Shown here: piece after piece, positions 17,943-27,735 of the stretch | Layout of the letters: each line of letters opens with the position of its first letter | How positions within the stretch are numbered: position 1 is the stretch's first letter | Assembly: GCF_002806945.1 (NCBI RefSeq) | Contig: NZ_NIHC01000006.1 | Span: 273,454 to 337,453 of the forward strand | Direction of reading: 5' to 3' | Source: Marinobacter salexigens | GTDB taxonomy: Bacteria; Pseudomonadota; Gammaproteobacteria; Pseudomonadales; Oleiphilaceae | Length of the DNA: 64,000 bases | The notes under the pieces: generated by a model | The model's input: only the letters and a program-made list of their open reading frames with translations | Told to the model about the DNA's origin: nothing | Databases searched by the model: none | Translations under genes and position numbers: made by a program

Positions 17943-19771
17943 TGACCAAGCTTTGGGATTTTAACGGCGGCATCCACCCCGCAGAGAACAAAGAGATTTC
18001 GACCGGCCGCTCTATTCAGGTTGCCGGCATTCCCGCACAATTGGTTCTGCCCCTGCAACAGCATCTTGGTGCACCGGCAGAGCCCAGCGTGAACGTTGGC
18101 GACAGAGTACTGAAAGGCCAAAAAATAGCCGATGTAAGCCATGGTAAGTGTGTTCCTGTGCATGCACCGACATCCGGCGTCATTGAAAGCATCGGCGACT
18201 ATCCTGTACCTCACCCATCCGGCATGGCAGACCGATGCATCGTTCTAAAGCCTGATGGCAAGGATGAATGGTGCGAGCGTTTCCCGATCAGCGACTACCG
18301 CAGCCTTGAGCGGGACCAGGTACTTGGCATTATTCACTCAGCAGGCATCGCCGGCATGGGCGGCGCCGGCTTCCCCACAGATATAAAACTGAAACCGCCC
18401 CGGGATCGCAAAGTCGATACGCTGATCCTGAATGGGGCTGAATGCGAGCCCTACATAACCGCCGACGACATGACCATGCGTGAGCGCGCTGACAAAGTTG
18501 TGGCCGGATTAAAGATAATGGCGTGGATCCTGCGACCCGAGCGTTGCGTAATTGGCATTGAAGACAACAAGCCCGAAGCCGCCGTAGCACTGCGCGAGGC
18601 GATTCAGGGCACGCAAATTGAAATCGCTGTTATCCCCACCAAATACCCCTCCGGTGGTGAAAAACAGCTGATCCAGATCCTCACCGGCATGGAAGTGCCC
18701 AGCGGCGGCATTCCAGCCGATATAGGTGTTATCTGCCAAAACATTGGAACCGCCGTAGCCGTGGCTCAGGCGGTCTTTGAAGGTTCGCCACTTATCAGTC
18801 GCGTTGTAACCGTTACTGGCGAGGCTTTGGAAAGGCCAGGCAACTTTGATGTTTTGCTGGGCACACCCATGACCTACTTATTAGAGCAGGCAGGTTTGCA
18901 GCCAGATCGTGTTAGCCGCTTGGTACTCGGCGGGCCCATGATGGGATACACCCTGAACACCACAGCGGTGCCTGTGATCAAAACGAGCAACTGCATTATT
19001 GCGGCAACCGCCAGCGAACTGCCTGCACCACCGCCGGAACAAGCCTGCATTCGCTGTGGCCAATGTGCAGAAGTGTGCCCTATGGAATTGCTGCCACAAC
19101 AGTTGTTCTGGCACGCCAAGGCCACCGAGTTTGAGAAAGCAGAGCATCTGAACCTGTTCGACTGCATTGAGTGCGGAGCCTGCTCCTACGTTTGCCCCAG
19201 CTCCATCCCGCTGGTGCAGTACTACCGCTACGCCAAGGGTGAAATCCGCGTGCAGCGGGCGGAACAACTCAAGGCAGACCGGGCACGGGAACGTTTTGAA
19301 GCGCGCCAGGAAAGGCTTGAGCGCGAGCAACAAGAGAAAGAACTACGCCGCAAAGAGCGCGCCAAAGCAGCTGCAGAAGCCCAAGCCAAAAAGAAAGCGG
19401 AAGCTGAAAAGGCTGCAGACAGCGGAGAAGCGGTGGACGAGCGGGCAGCCAAGTCGGCATTGGTAGAGCAAGCCCTGGCTCGAAAGAAAGCCAGCACCGA
19501 AGCCAGCACTGCAAAAGCAACCGCGACCGCTGAGCCAGAGCTGGAGTTGCCCGATCTAGAGACGCTGGAAAAGCAGTTCACCCAGGCCCAGTCCAAACTG
19601 GAATCCATGCAGGCCATGCTTGAAGATGCAAAAGCACAGCAAGCAGATAACGTGGATAAGCTCGAACGTGCGGTCGCCAAGAACCACGACCGGGTTAAGC
19701 GGGCGGAAGAAGCCCTTGCGGATGCACGCAAAACGCTGGCAGCCCAAACCGAACCACAATCTATTAAATAA
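17942..19771 (+). CDS. rsxC: Electron transport complex subunit RsxC (RnfC)
   Basis: NADH- and FMN-binding subunit of the Rsx complex with two 4Fe-4S clusters. In the 609 residues, the N-terminal barrel-like region is followed by GGAGFPTDIKL (nucleotide/FMN loop), LILNGAECEPYITADD, GGEKQLIQIL, then two cluster motifs CIRCGQCAEVCPMELLP and CIECGACSYVCPSSIPLVQYYRYAKG near residues 365-425. The last ~180 residues are an Ala/Lys/Glu/Arg-rich charged, coiled-coil tail; the family is known for such variable tails, and this one is shorter than that of E. coli. Confidence 0.96.
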   Translation: MTKLWDFNGGIHPAENKEISTGRSIQVAGIPAQLVLPLQQHLGAPAEPSVNVGDRVLKGQKIADVSHGKCVPVHAPTSGVIESIGDYPVPHPSGMADRCIVLKPDGKDEWCERFPISDYRSLERDQVLGIIHSAGIAGMGGAGFPTDIKLKPPRDRKVDTLILNGAECEPYITADDMTMRERADKVVAGLKIMAWILRPERCVIGIEDNKPEAAVALREAIQGTQIEIAVIPTKYPSGGEKQLIQILTGMEVPSGGIPADIGVICQNIGTAVAVAQAVFEGSPLISRVVTVTGEALERPGNFDVLLGTPMTYLLEQAGLQPDRVSRLVLGGPMMGYTLNTTAVPVIKTSNCIIAATASELPAPPPEQACIRCGQCAEVCPMELLPQQLFWHAKATEFEKAEHLNLFDCIECGACSYVCPSSIPLVQYYRYAKGEIRVQRAEQLKADRARERFEARQERLEREQQEKELRRKERAKAAAEAQAKKKAEAEKAADSGEAVDERAAKSALVEQALARKKASTEASTAKATATAEPELELPDLETLEKQFTQAQSKLESMQAMLEDAKAQQADNVDKLERAVAKNHDRVKRAEEALADARKTLAAQTEPQSIK

Positions 19772-19792
19772 TCCGAATCAGGCCCGATTTTC

Positions 19793-20845
19793 ATGGCGTT
19801 TGTTCAACAGTCTTCACCTCATGCTCACAAGGCTCGCCCAACTTCAAAGGTGATGCTTTGGGTCATACTCGCGGCATTGCCCGGATTGCTGGCACAAACC
19901 CTGTTTTTTGGTTGGGGCAATCTCATCAACGTTGTCTGGTGCATCGCTATCGCCTTGGCTTCGGAAGCAGCTGTTCTCAAATTGCGCAGCAAACCGATTG
20001 CATTTGTTCTCAAGGACAACACCGCCGCAGTAACCGGGCTGCTACTTGGCCTGTCCATGCCACAGTTTGCACCCTGGTGGGTATCCGCAGTGGCGGTCAT
20101 TTCCGCAATAGTGATTGCCAAACAGCTTTATGGCGGGCTAGGCTCCAACCCCTTCAACCCCGCCATGGTGGGCTACGCGCTGGTGCTGATCTCTTTCCCG
20201 GTAGCCATGACCACCAACTGGGCAGAGCCGGCGCTGCTTTGGGAAGGCGCACCAAGCTTTGGGGATACATTGGCCGCCATTGCCTCAGGACAACAAACAG
20301 CGGTTGATGGCTGGACCATGGCCACCCCCCTGGATGAATACAAACACAAGATTGGATCCCATACCGCATCTGAAGTCCTTGCTCACCCTACGTTCGGCGA
20401 GGGGGTTGCCAGGGGCTGGGAATGGGTCAACGCAGCCTTCCTGCTGGGCGGGCTTGTACTGATAGGCCTGCGAATTATCACCTGGCACATCCCCGCCGCA
20501 TTTCTGGGCGCACTGATTGTCATGAGCCTGGCCTTTGGCAGCAACGCGGATCAGTTCGCACCACTGTCACTGCATCTCCTGGCCGGGGGAACCATGCTGG
20601 GTGCGTTTTTCATCGCCACCGACCCGGTATCTGCAGCAACCAGCCATCAGGGCAAACTGATTTATGGCGCGGGTATTGGCGTGCTCATTTACCTGATAAG
20701 GAGCTGGGGTAACTATCCCGATGCCGTTGCATTCAGCGTGCTGCTTATGAACTTTGCGGTGCCCTTTATCGACCATTACACGCCGCCACGTACCTACGGC
20801 CATCACAAACCTCGCCGGGGCTTTTCTGGCGGGGGCAGGAGCTGA
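19793..20845 (+). CDS. rsxD: Electron transport complex subunit RsxD (RnfD)
   Basis: Membrane subunit with covalently bound FMN. The 350 residues contain about nine to ten membrane segments. The flavinylation site is in [17 protein letters not shown], where the Thr of the (S/T)xAT-type motif carries FMN. Other family marks are [21 protein letters not shown] and [16 protein letters not shown]. Lies 21 bases after rsxC and two bases before rsxG. Confidence 0.95.
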   Translation: MAFVQQSSPHAHKARPTSKVMLWVILAALPGLLAQTLFFGWGNLINVVWCIAIALASEAAVLKLRSKPIAFVLKDNTAAVTGLLLGLSMPQFAPWWVSAVAVISAIVIAKQLYGGLGSNPFNPAMVGYALVLISFPVAMTTNWAEPALLWEGAPSFGDTLAAIASGQQTAVDGWTMATPLDEYKHKIGSHTASEVLAHPTFGEGVARGWEWVNAAFLLGGLVLIGLRIITWHIPAAFLGALIVMSLAFGSNADQFAPLSLHLLAGGTMLGAFFIATDPVSAATSHQGKLIYGAGIGVLIYLIRSWGNYPDAVAFSVLLMNFAVPFIDHYTPPRTYGHHKPRRGFSGGGRS

Positions 20846-20847
20846 TC

Positions 20848-21549
20848 ATGGCAACCATGATTCAATCCATTCGACGCAGCGCCATTGGCCTTGGTATCTT
20901 TGCGGTAGTGACTGGCGGCACCATTGCGTTTACGCAAGCACTGACCAACGATCGCATCATGGAACAGGCGGCCAGAGCAGAAGCCAAAGCACTGTTCGAG
21001 ATTATTCCAGAGAAGGATCACAACAACGATCTGCTCAGGGATACTCTGGTACTGCCTGCCAGTGATCGTTTGGCAACCGAGGGGCCGGTCACAGTGTGGG
21101 TGGCCCGGCAAGACGGTGAGCCAGTTGGCATGATCATGCCAGCGGTTGCACCAGACGGTTATTCAGGCACGATCAAGCTGCTGGTAGGCATTGATCCTGA
21201 GGGGACGGTTCTGGGTGTTCGTGTGATCGCACACAAGGAAACCCCGGGGCTGGGTGATCGGATAGAAACCCGGAAATCCGACTGGGTTAAAGACTTCGAG
21301 GGACGCTCTATCGGGAACCCTGCACCAAAGCAATGGAACGTAAAAAAGAACGGCGGTGTTTTTGACCAGTTCACCGGTGCTACCATCACGCCCAGAGCCG
21401 TGGTGAAAGCGGTACAAAAATCATTGATCTATTTCCGACAGAACCAACAGACTATTCGGGCCCAACTGAACAGCACTCCGTCAGGGCAAGGCCCTGTTGT
21501 TACACCCGGCGACCTGACAGACGAATCCCTGAATGTGGAGCAGCCCTGA
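20848..21549 (+). CDS. rsxG: Electron transport complex subunit RsxG (RnfG)
   Basis: Mostly periplasmic subunit anchored by one N-terminal helix ([19 protein letters not shown]). It carries covalent FMN on the Thr of [15 protein letters not shown]. Family features such as [29 protein letters not shown] are intact. The 233 residues include a C-terminal acidic/polar tail of about 25 residues with no clear domain. Tightly spaced between rsxD and rsxE (two bases each side). Confidence 0.95.
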   Translation: MATMIQSIRRSAIGLGIFAVVTGGTIAFTQALTNDRIMEQAARAEAKALFEIIPEKDHNNDLLRDTLVLPASDRLATEGPVTVWVARQDGEPVGMIMPAVAPDGYSGTIKLLVGIDPEGTVLGVRVIAHKETPGLGDRIETRKSDWVKDFEGRSIGNPAPKQWNVKKNGGVFDQFTGATITPRAVVKAVQKSLIYFRQNQQTIRAQLNSTPSGQGPVVTPGDLTDESLNVEQP

Positions 21550-21551
21550 CC

Positions 21552-22265
21552 ATGACAACCAAAACCTCTGCTGAAATCATTCGTGACGGGCTCTGGGACA
21601 ACAACCCGGCTCTGGTTCAGGTGCTGGGGCTATGCCCTCTTCTGGCGGTTACCAGCACGGTGGTCAATGCGATTGGCTTGGGCCTGGCCACCCTGATGGT
21701 TCTTATGGGCTCCAACCTCGCCGTCTCATTGATTCGGAACTTCGTTGGTGAATCTGTACGGCTACCCGCGTTCGTGATGATAATTGCATCATTCGTAACC
21801 TGTGCCGAATTGCTGATGCAGGCCTATACCTATGAGTTGTATCAGATTCTGGGTATTTTTATCCCCCTCATCGTCACCAACTGCGCCATTCTGGGCCGGG
21901 CTGATGCCTTTGCCTCACGAAACGCCCCGGGCCCCGCCCTGCTGGACGGCGCCATGATGGGCGCAGGCTTTCTTGCAGTTCTCATCATTCTTGGCGGCAT
22001 GCGAGAACTGATCGGCCAGGGCACGCTGTTTGTGGACATGCATCTTCTGTTCGGCCCCATGGCTTCAGACTGGGTTATCGAGCCCTTTGCAAACTACCCG
22101 GATATGCTGTTCATGGTATTGCCCCCCGGCGCTTTCGTCGGTCTCGGCTTGTTAATAGCGCTGAAAAACGGAATTGACCACCATCTCAAGGAGCGTAAGA
22201 AGACGCTCCAGCCAGTAACAACTCCCGGTAGCAAACGCGTGCGCGTGACCGGCAACGTCTCATGA
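21552..22265 (+). CDS. rsxE: Electron transport complex subunit RsxE (RnfE)
   Basis: Polytopic membrane subunit, paralogous to RsxA, with about six helices in 237 residues. [14 protein letters not shown] and [21 protein letters not shown] carry the paired cysteines of the 2Fe-2S site shared with Rsx[22 protein letters not shown] is the last membrane segment, followed by a basic cytoplasmic tail (KERKKTLQ). Last subunit gene of the operon, 28 bases before nth. Confidence 0.95.
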   Translation: MTTKTSAEIIRDGLWDNNPALVQVLGLCPLLAVTSTVVNAIGLGLATLMVLMGSNLAVSLIRNFVGESVRLPAFVMIIASFVTCAELLMQAYTYELYQILGIFIPLIVTNCAILGRADAFASRNAPGPALLDGAMMGAGFLAVLIILGGMRELIGQGTLFVDMHLLFGPMASDWVIEPFANYPDMLFMVLPPGAFVGLGLLIALKNGIDHHLKERKKTLQPVTTPGSKRVRVTGNVS

Positions 22266-22293
22266 TTTTCCATCGGAGTCGTAACGACACACC

Positions 22294-22932
22294 ATGAACA
22301 AAGAAAAACGTATAGAAATCTTCTCCCGCTTTCGGGAGGCCAATCCCAAGCCGGAAACCGAGCTTAACTACAGCAACCCCTTTGAATTACTCATTGCCGT
22401 TATTCTCTCCGCCCAGGCGACGGATGTAGGGGTCAATAAAGCCACCGACAAACTCTACCCGGTCGCGAATACCCCTGAAGCCATACTTGCGCTTGGCGTG
22501 GATGGCCTGAAGGAATACATAAAGACCATAGGGTTGTTCAACACAAAAGCGGAAAACGTGATCAAGACGTGCCGCATGCTGGTGGAAAAGCACGACAGCG
22601 TGGTACCTGATAACCGGGAGGATCTTGAAGCCCTCCCCGGGGTTGGCCGGAAAACCGCAAATGTGGTTCTCAATACAGCCTTCGGAAAGCCAGCCATGGC
22701 TGTGGATACCCATATTTTCCGGGTATCCAATCGCACGGGCATTGCTCCGGGGAAAAACGTGCTGGAAGTAGAAAAGCGCCTGATGCGCCTGGTACCCAAA
22801 GAGTTTCTATTGGATGCCCACCACTGGCTTATTCTGCACGGGCGCTACACCTGCGTCGCCCGAAAGCCCAGGTGCGGAGCCTGTATTATTGAGGATCTTT
22901 GCGAGTTCAAGGATAAAAACGATTATCAGTAA
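22294..22932 (+). CDS. nth: Endonuclease III
   Basis: Bifunctional DNA glycosylase/AP lyase that removes oxidised pyrimidines. In 212 residues it has FELLIAVILSAQATD, the helix-hairpin-helix LPGVGRKTANVVLN with the catalytic Lys, VDTHIFRVSNRTGIA with the catalytic Asp, and the C-terminal 4Fe-4S loop CVARKPRCGACIIEDLC (C-x6-C-x2-C-x5-C). Cotranscribed with rsx genes, an arrangement widespread in gammaproteobacteria. Ended by a strong hairpin terminator. Confidence 0.97.
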   Translation: MNKEKRIEIFSRFREANPKPETELNYSNPFELLIAVILSAQATDVGVNKATDKLYPVANTPEAILALGVDGLKEYIKTIGLFNTKAENVIKTCRMLVEKHDSVVPDNREDLEALPGVGRKTANVVLNTAFGKPAMAVDTHIFRVSNRTGIAPGKNVLEVEKRLMRLVPKEFLLDAHHWLILHGRYTCVARKPRCGACIIEDLCEFKDKNDYQ

Positions 22933-22943
22933 ATAAACCGTTC

Positions 22944-22981
22944 TCCACTAAAAAGCCGGCGATTGCCGGCTTTTTAGTGGA
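22944..22981. terminator. Bidirectional terminator between nth and the chalcone-isomerase-like gene
   Basis: TCCACTAAAAAGCCGGC pairs perfectly with GCCGGCTTTTTAGTGGA around a GATT loop. The stem has A and T tracts on either side of the GC core, so it can terminate transcription from both convergent genes. Confidence 0.85.
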
Positions 22982-23001
22982 ATGCTGAAGTGGCTCCTTT
23001 A

Positions 23002-23574
23002 TTACTTGCCCAGCATGCCTTTCTTCAGGCTCTTCTGGGCAGGATCATCCGATAGCCAGATACCAAACAGCGCCTTTTTGAATGCAAGGTCACCCACCGT
23101 ATCCTTTTTCTCGCCGTTTTTCAGCACGTTTACACCTTCGCCGGGCACATAAACAAGATCAAACACATCGCCTTCTTTGATCTCTTCTTTGAACACAGAC
23201 ATAAACTGGTCGATATCAGCCTTAACCGAAGACATATCACCATCTGTTGAGGCCTCAAAGCCTTCCATGGTGGCTTCAGTCATGCGATCACTGGTGATCA
23301 TGCCAGAGGTAATATGCAGCGTGATCGCCTGGGGCTCATCAGCCTCAACAACGGCAGTGCCATTGTTTTGTGCTTGGGGCACATAAAGACTGCCAACATA
23401 CAGATCCATGAAAAACTTGGACCGGGTACCCGCACCGTTCAACTGAAGCTCTGTGCTGCCCGCAGTATAAGTATCCGGAACATCAACACCACCAACCGTC
23501 AGGGCCGAAGCAGGCGTTGAGAGTGTGGCTGCTAACATAAGAGATGCAAAGCCCGTCAAAAATGCTTTCTTCAT
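23002..23574 (-). CDS. Chalcone isomerase-like exported protein
   Basis: A 190-residue periplasmic protein of the chalcone_isomerase-like (CHI-related) family. A signal peptide MKKAFLTGFASLMLAATLSTPASA precedes LTVGGVDVPDTYTAG; then LNGAGTRSKFFMDLYVGSLYVP, the family's core. Bacterial members bind fatty acids or lipids or have unknown function; none is known to make flavonoids, so the name describes the fold only. The ATG at 23574 is chosen over an upstream one at 23595 because it follows AAGGACT and begins the signal peptide. Single gene between two terminators. Confidence 0.85.
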   Translation of the reverse strand: MKKAFLTGFASLMLAATLSTPASALTVGGVDVPDTYTAGSTELQLNGAGTRSKFFMDLYVGSLYVPQAQNNGTAVVEADEPQAITLHITSGMITSDRMTEATMEGFEASTDGDMSSVKADIDQFMSVFKEEIKEGDVFDLVYVPGEGVNVLKNGEKKDTVGDLAFKKALFGIWLSDDPAQKSLKKGMLGK

Positions 23575-23756
23575 AGTCCTTTCCTTTTCAGTCATTATTA
23601 TGAGAATTCATTCGTCACCAAGTACAGATCCATAGCCCCCGGCGCTGCTATTCTAACAACGTCTTGGCCATAGGAATCGCCACTTGGTTCTCATTTGCGG
23701 ATTACATTGCAGACTAACTTTTGCAGGGTTACTTTTTCAGGACCAGTAAAACACAA

Positions 23757-23785
23757 AACGCCGACCATGAGGTATGGTCGGCGTT
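23757..23785 (-). terminator. rpoS terminator
   Basis: AACGCCGACCAT and ATGGTCGGCGTT form a perfect 12-bp stem with a five-base loop. On the minus strand it is followed by TTTTGTGTTTT, a good intrinsic terminator just after rpoS. Confidence 0.85.
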
Positions 23786-23806
23786 CAGGGTGCTGCGTCA
23801 GAAAAG

Positions 23807-24820
23807 CTATTTAAATAACAGGTTTCCTGTGAGCCCTTCTTTTTCCAGGATTTCACGCAGGCGTCGCAACGCCTCTACCTGGATCTGGCGAACCCGCTCA
23901 CGGGTCAGGCCAATCTCCTGCCCAACCTCTTCGAGGGTACTAACCGGATAGCCGCGAAGTCCAAACCGTCGGGACAAAACTTCCTGCTGTTTTTCACTGA
24001 GCTGATCTATCCATTTTCCAATACAGGCGCTCATATTGTTCTCCTGCAACACATCAGCAGGATCTGCCGCGCCTTCATCTGCCACTGTATCAAGCAGCGA
24101 TTTCTCGCCGCCGGGGCCAATGGGCGTATCCATGGACGCAACACGCTCATTCAGCCCAAGCATTCGTTTTACATCATTGACCGGTTTGCCGACCAACTGT
24201 GCAATTTCTTCAGCCGAAGGTTCATGATCGAGCTTTTGAGTCAGTTCACGAGCCGCCCGAAGGTATAAATTAAGCTCTTTAACTACGTGAATTGGAAGCC
24301 GAATGGTACGGGTCTGGTTCATAATAGCCCGCTCTATTGTCTGGCGGATCCACCATGTCGCATAGGTAGAAAAGCGAAAGCCACGCTCCGGGTCGAACTT
24401 CTCAACAGCACGGATCAGGCCCAGATTCCCTTCCTCGATCAAATCCAGAAGGGTAAGCCCGCGATTCACATAGCGTCGTGCTATCTTCACGACTAGCCGA
24501 AGGTTACTTTCAATCATCCGCTTGCGGCCTGACTCCTCACCCTTGCGCGCAAGGCGTGCAAAATAGACCTCTTCTTCCGGCGTCAGGAGTGGAGAAAAAC
24601 CAATTTCGTTAAGGTATAGCTGTGTAGGATCCAACTGCTTGGACGCACTGCTATAATAGCGCCCCTTGGTAGAAAACTTTCCCTCGACTTCAGTAGCTTC
24701 TGGAGCAGCCTTGTCGGATTTTTCTTCTGCGAGGAGTTGCTCCTCAGAGTCTTCAACGTTTGTAGAGCCATCAACATCTGCTATGCGATCAACAATCATA
24801 TCTTCTTGTTCTGCTGACAT
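23807..24820 (-). CDS. rpoS: RNA polymerase sigma factor RpoS
   Basis: Stationary-phase and general stress sigma factor. The 337 residues show region 1.2 ([21 protein letters not shown]), region 2 ([29 protein letters not shown]... with [13 protein letters not shown]), region 3 and region 4 with [10 protein letters not shown]...[28 protein letters not shown]. The sequence ends LTGNLLFK. The reading from 24841 uses a TTG; the ATG at 24820 ([10 protein letters not shown]) with GGGG/AAGAG sequence upstream is more likely. Its position directly after nlpD is conserved in gammaproteobacteria; in E. coli the main rpoS promoter lies inside nlpD. Confidence 0.97.
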   Translation of the reverse strand: MSAEQEDMIVDRIADVDGSTNVEDSEEQLLAEEKSDKAAPEATEVEGKFSTKGRYYSSASKQLDPTQLYLNEIGFSPLLTPEEEVYFARLARKGEESGRKRMIESNLRLVVKIARRYVNRGLTLLDLIEEGNLGLIRAVEKFDPERGFRFSTYATWWIRQTIERAIMNQTRTIRLPIHVVKELNLYLRAARELTQKLDHEPSAEEIAQLVGKPVNDVKRMLGLNERVASMDTPIGPGGEKSLLDTVADEGAADPADVLQENNMSACIGKWIDQLSEKQQEVLSRRFGLRGYPVSTLEEVGQEIGLTRERVRQIQVEALRRLREILEKEGLTGNLLFK

Positions 24821-24977
24821 TTCTCTTACCCCGCCTTTCAATAATCCTGGTTTTTCGCCCGATACTTCTTTTTATTGCGGGCATTGGATACTTCGCTTTT
24901 TATTCAGGACTTCTTCAATGGCCTGCACTAGCGCTTCGGCCACCCTTTCTTCTTATTTTTCAGCACCGAGCTCATCA

Positions 24978-25883
24978 TTAACGAGGCGGCAAATAGTGCG
25001 TTGGATCAACCGGATTTCCATTTTTTCGAATCTCAAAATGTAACTTCGGCTTCTCCGTCCCACTATTGCCAAGCTCTGCTATGACCTGCCCGGCTTTTAC
25101 GCCTTCTCCTTCTCTGACCAGAATCTTTCGGTTATGAGCGTAGGCGCTCAGATAACGTTCAGTATGATTCACAATAATCAGGTTACCGTAACCGAGCAAC
25201 CCATTGCCTGCGTAGACTACATTTCCGTCTGCAGCTGCTCTTACAGCATCCCCGGGTTTTCCGGCAATATCAACGCCTTTATTGACTTTTCCGGATGCTG
25301 AATAGCCTGCAATTACAGTGCCAGAATGCGGCCATCGCCATGAGACACTTGCTACCGTTTGGGTACGCGAAGCCAAAGGCGCAGAGGTATCAGGTTTACG
25401 TGTAACAGCAGGCCTCTTGGTATTTGCAGGAGATGGCGCCGGAGGCTTTACACGTGGCGCTCGGGCAGCTGTGTTCGCAGCCGGCGTGGATTTTTGCGTT
25501 GGTGCACGCGCTTTGCCGCCTGCCTGAACCGTTCCGCGAACATCCAAGCGAAGCACCTGCCCCGCACGAATAGTCCATGGAGGACCCATTCCATTAGCAC
25601 TGCCTAACTCCCGGTAATCGCGACCATAAGACCAGGCAATGCCGTACAGGGTCTCGCCTGGACGCACAACGTGACGCCCCCAGTACACCGGCGGATTATA
25701 AATATCATCCTGATGAAGCGCCTGAGTATTACAACCACTCATGGCACCGGAGAGAAAGGTAAATACGAGCAGGAAAAGCCAGGTCTTTCTATTTTCAGAA
25801 ACCCATAAGGGGAACCGGGCACCCAAGAGGAACCGCGGGGAAGCCGACTGCGCGGCTAAAGCTGACCCACGAAATAATCTCAC
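24978..25883 (-). CDS. nlpD: Murein hydrolase activator NlpD (LysM and M23 lipoprotein)
   Basis: Outer-membrane lipoprotein that activates the amidase AmiC for daughter-cell separation. The 301 residues carry a long N-terminus with a lipobox (FLSGAMSGC, Cys51), a LysM domain (HVVRPGETLYGIAWSYGRDYREL, about residues 72-116), a Pro/Ala-rich linker, and a C-terminal M23 domain (KGVDIAGKPGDAVRAAADG, YAHNRKILVREGEGVKAGQ, KPKLHFEIRKNGNPVDP). As in E. coli NlpD, the first zinc-ligand His of the M23 active site is absent (KGVDIAG), so it should be a non-catalytic activator. The start is GTG at 25883 and is uncertain; the signal peptide could begin up to 19 codons later. Confidence 0.9.
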   Translation of the reverse strand: MRLFRGSALAAQSASPRFLLGARFPLWVSENRKTWLFLLVFTFLSGAMSGCNTQALHQDDIYNPPVYWGRHVVRPGETLYGIAWSYGRDYRELGSANGMGPPWTIRAGQVLRLDVRGTVQAGGKARAPTQKSTPAANTAARAPRVKPPAPSPANTKRPAVTRKPDTSAPLASRTQTVASVSWRWPHSGTVIAGYSASGKVNKGVDIAGKPGDAVRAAADGNVVYAGNGLLGYGNLIIVNHTERYLSAYAHNRKILVREGEGVKAGQVIAELGNSGTEKPKLHFEIRKNGNPVDPTHYLPPR

Positions 25884-26107
25884 AAGAATAGCACCGGCCC
25901 GGTTATGAGCAATCAGTAAAGGCTCTCATTTTGACCAAAGGAGATCCTGAAGTTTCAAAAGTAACTCGCTAATTTATTACACATTTTAAAATAAAATCCA
26001 AGTTACTCACCGCCCGTTTCTGTTACCCGAGCGACCCTTTGTTACGGGCGGGAACAGCCGCTTGCCTAAAAAGGTAACACGGCCTTCTGGGCCTTATCGG
26101 CGACCTG
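25884..26107 (-). promoter_or_regulatory. Non-coding spacer upstream of nlpD with inverted repeats
   Basis: 224 bases with no gene. CCGCCCGT (26010-26017) and ACGGGCGG pair around a 26-base gap, and five GTAAC/GTTAC pentamers fall within about 125 bases. It holds the 3' end of the DUF368 transcript and probably an nlpD promoter, but neither could be pinned down. Confidence 0.35.
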
Positions 26108-27082
26108 CTACCTCTTTTCGGAGGCTCGCATCCCAAACCACTCAACCAGCAATACAAGCACAATGCCTGCCACAGCCATAGCTACAGCCATAGGAATCTG
26201 CGGGTCTGCCGCGGTGTGATTGGCAAAGGCCCAAGGGCTGATACTAACTTCAGTCAGGGGCACTTGCTCTCCTGAGCTGTTGATTCGCCAACTAAGCGCT
26301 TCCTTCCATGGCCACACCTTGTTAAGTGCACCAATCATGAAACCGGTAAGCAATGCCAAAACATGGTCATGGTACTTATGGAAAGCCCAGGTAATAAGCC
26401 TTGCAACAGACAAGAGCCCCACCAGGCAGCCGACCATAAACAACAACAGCACAGTGACATCCAGGGTTTTAATGGCCCCCAAAACCGGAGCGTACATGCC
26501 AATAATAACCAGAATAAAACTTCCGGATATACCGGGCAGGATCATTGCACATATTGCCACTGCACCGGCCGCAAAAAACGCAACAGCCGAGGGCTCAACC
26601 TGGTTTACAGACAGGGTTGTGATCCACCAGGCAACACCGACACCAAAAACAAGAGGAACAAGCAGGGCCGAACGATAGTGTCTTGCCTGTCGCCCTACAT
26701 GCCAAACAGACGCAAGAATCAACCCAAAGAAAAAGCTCCAGATCAGGATCGGATACTCAGCCAACAGATAGGTGATCCCGGAGGCCAGGGTCAGGATACT
26801 AACGAGAATGCCCAGCAGGAGTGTACCGAGAAAAGTGCCATCACAGGCCTGCCAGAAAGCTTTAAGGTTGCCTCGGAACAGCTCTTTGAACAAAGCCCCC
26901 GGGACTGCATTGATGGCCTGCAGCAACCGAAAGTAAATGCCCGTAATAAAAGCAATGGTGCCCCCGGAAACGCCAGGAACAATATCCGCCGCGCCCATGG
27001 CCATCCCCCTCAAAAACACCGATGCGGGATGTTGTGTGCGGGCCGAGCTGTCCATCGCGACTTCCTGCTGCTCACTGCTCAA
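26108..27082 (-). CDS. DUF368 family polyprenyl-phosphate translocase (PopT-like)
   Basis: A 324-residue membrane protein with about eight to ten hydrophobic segments. It has the two DUF368 signatures, [24 protein letters not shown] and [20 protein letters not shown], re-entrant-like Gly-rich turns. Family members were reported in 2022-2023 (PopT) to return undecaprenyl phosphate across the inner membrane for reuse in cell wall and surface glycan synthesis; assigning that role here is by family. Its start overlaps the pcm stop by four bases. Location between pcm and nlpD in a stress and cell-wall locus is noteworthy. Confidence 0.85.
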   Translation of the reverse strand: MSSEQQEVAMDSSARTQHPASVFLRGMAMGAADIVPGVSGGTIAFITGIYFRLLQAINAVPGALFKELFRGNLKAFWQACDGTFLGTLLLGILVSILTLASGITYLLAEYPILIWSFFFGLILASVWHVGRQARHYRSALLVPLVFGVGVAWWITTLSVNQVEPSAVAFFAAGAVAICAMILPGISGSFILVIIGMYAPVLGAIKTLDVTVLLLFMVGCLVGLLSVARLITWAFHKYHDHVLALLTGFMIGALNKVWPWKEALSWRINSSGEQVPLTEVSISPWAFANHTAADPQIPMAVAMAVAGIVLVLLVEWFGMRASEKR

Positions 27083-27735
27083 CGGACAACCCCGCCCAGC
27101 AGAGGCACAAAGCGAACGGGCTCAAGCTCTGCCCATTCAAACTGGTCACCGTTGCGTATGACCTCAACCAGTACCTGGTTCTCTTCACCAACCGGTGCCA
27201 CCAACACACCTCCGTCAGCCAGCTGATCCAAGAGTTCCGTTGGGACTTCCATAGGGGCTGCAGTAACAATGATGCCATCAAACGGACCTCTCTCTGGCCA
27301 GCCCATGCCTCCGTCTGCATGCTTGAGCATCACATTCCTGATGTTGAGTTGCCGCAAGCGATCGCGGGCACGGTCTTGCAGCGGCTTAATCCGCTCAACG
27401 CTGTATATCTGCTCAAACAGCTGTGACAGCACCGCCGTCTGATAACCGGACCCAGTCCCCAGCTCCAGCACCCTGGCAGGCTCGTACTTGAGAAGCAGCT
27501 CGGTCATTCGGGCCACAATGTATGGCTGTGACAGGGTCTGCCCATAACCGATAGGTAAGGCGGTATCTTCGTAAGCCCGGTGGGATAAAGCCTCATCCAG
27601 AAAAATATGGCGCGGAACCTGGCCCATTACCTCCAGTACACGATCAGATTCAATTCCGGACTCTTTCAGGCGCTGTACAAGACGCAAGCGTGTGCGGCGG
27701 GATGTCATCCCTATACCCTGAAGCTCACCACTCAC
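27079..27735 (-). CDS. pcm: Protein-L-isoaspartate O-methyltransferase
   Basis: SAM-dependent enzyme that repairs isoaspartyl residues in damaged proteins. In 218 residues: [21 protein letters not shown] (substrate loop), [18 protein letters not shown] (SAM motif I), YSVERIKPL (motif post I), [10 protein letters not shown] (motif II) and a C-terminal strand [17 protein letters not shown]. Overlaps surE at its start and the DUF368 gene at its end, each by ATGA, so the three are translated in a coupled manner. Confidence 0.96.
   Translation of the reverse strand: MSGELQGIGMTSRRTRLRLVQRLKESGIESDRVLEVMGQVPRHIFLDEALSHRAYEDTALPIGYGQTLSQPYIVARMTELLLKYEPARVLELGTGSGYQTAVLSQLFEQIYSVERIKPLQDRARDRLRQLNIRNVMLKHADGGMGWPERGPFDGIIVTAAPMEVPTELLDQLADGGVLVAPVGEENQVLVEVIRNGDQFEWAELEPVRFVPLLGGVVR

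Noticed and set aside
23002..23574. Flavonoid biosynthesis enzyme
   Set aside because: The chalcone-isomerase-like fold in a signal-peptide-bearing bacterial protein does not indicate flavonoid chemistry.
26363..27226. 287-codon open frame antisense to the DUF368 gene
   Set aside because: Very Asn/Gln/Lys-rich composition produced by reading a membrane-protein gene backwards.
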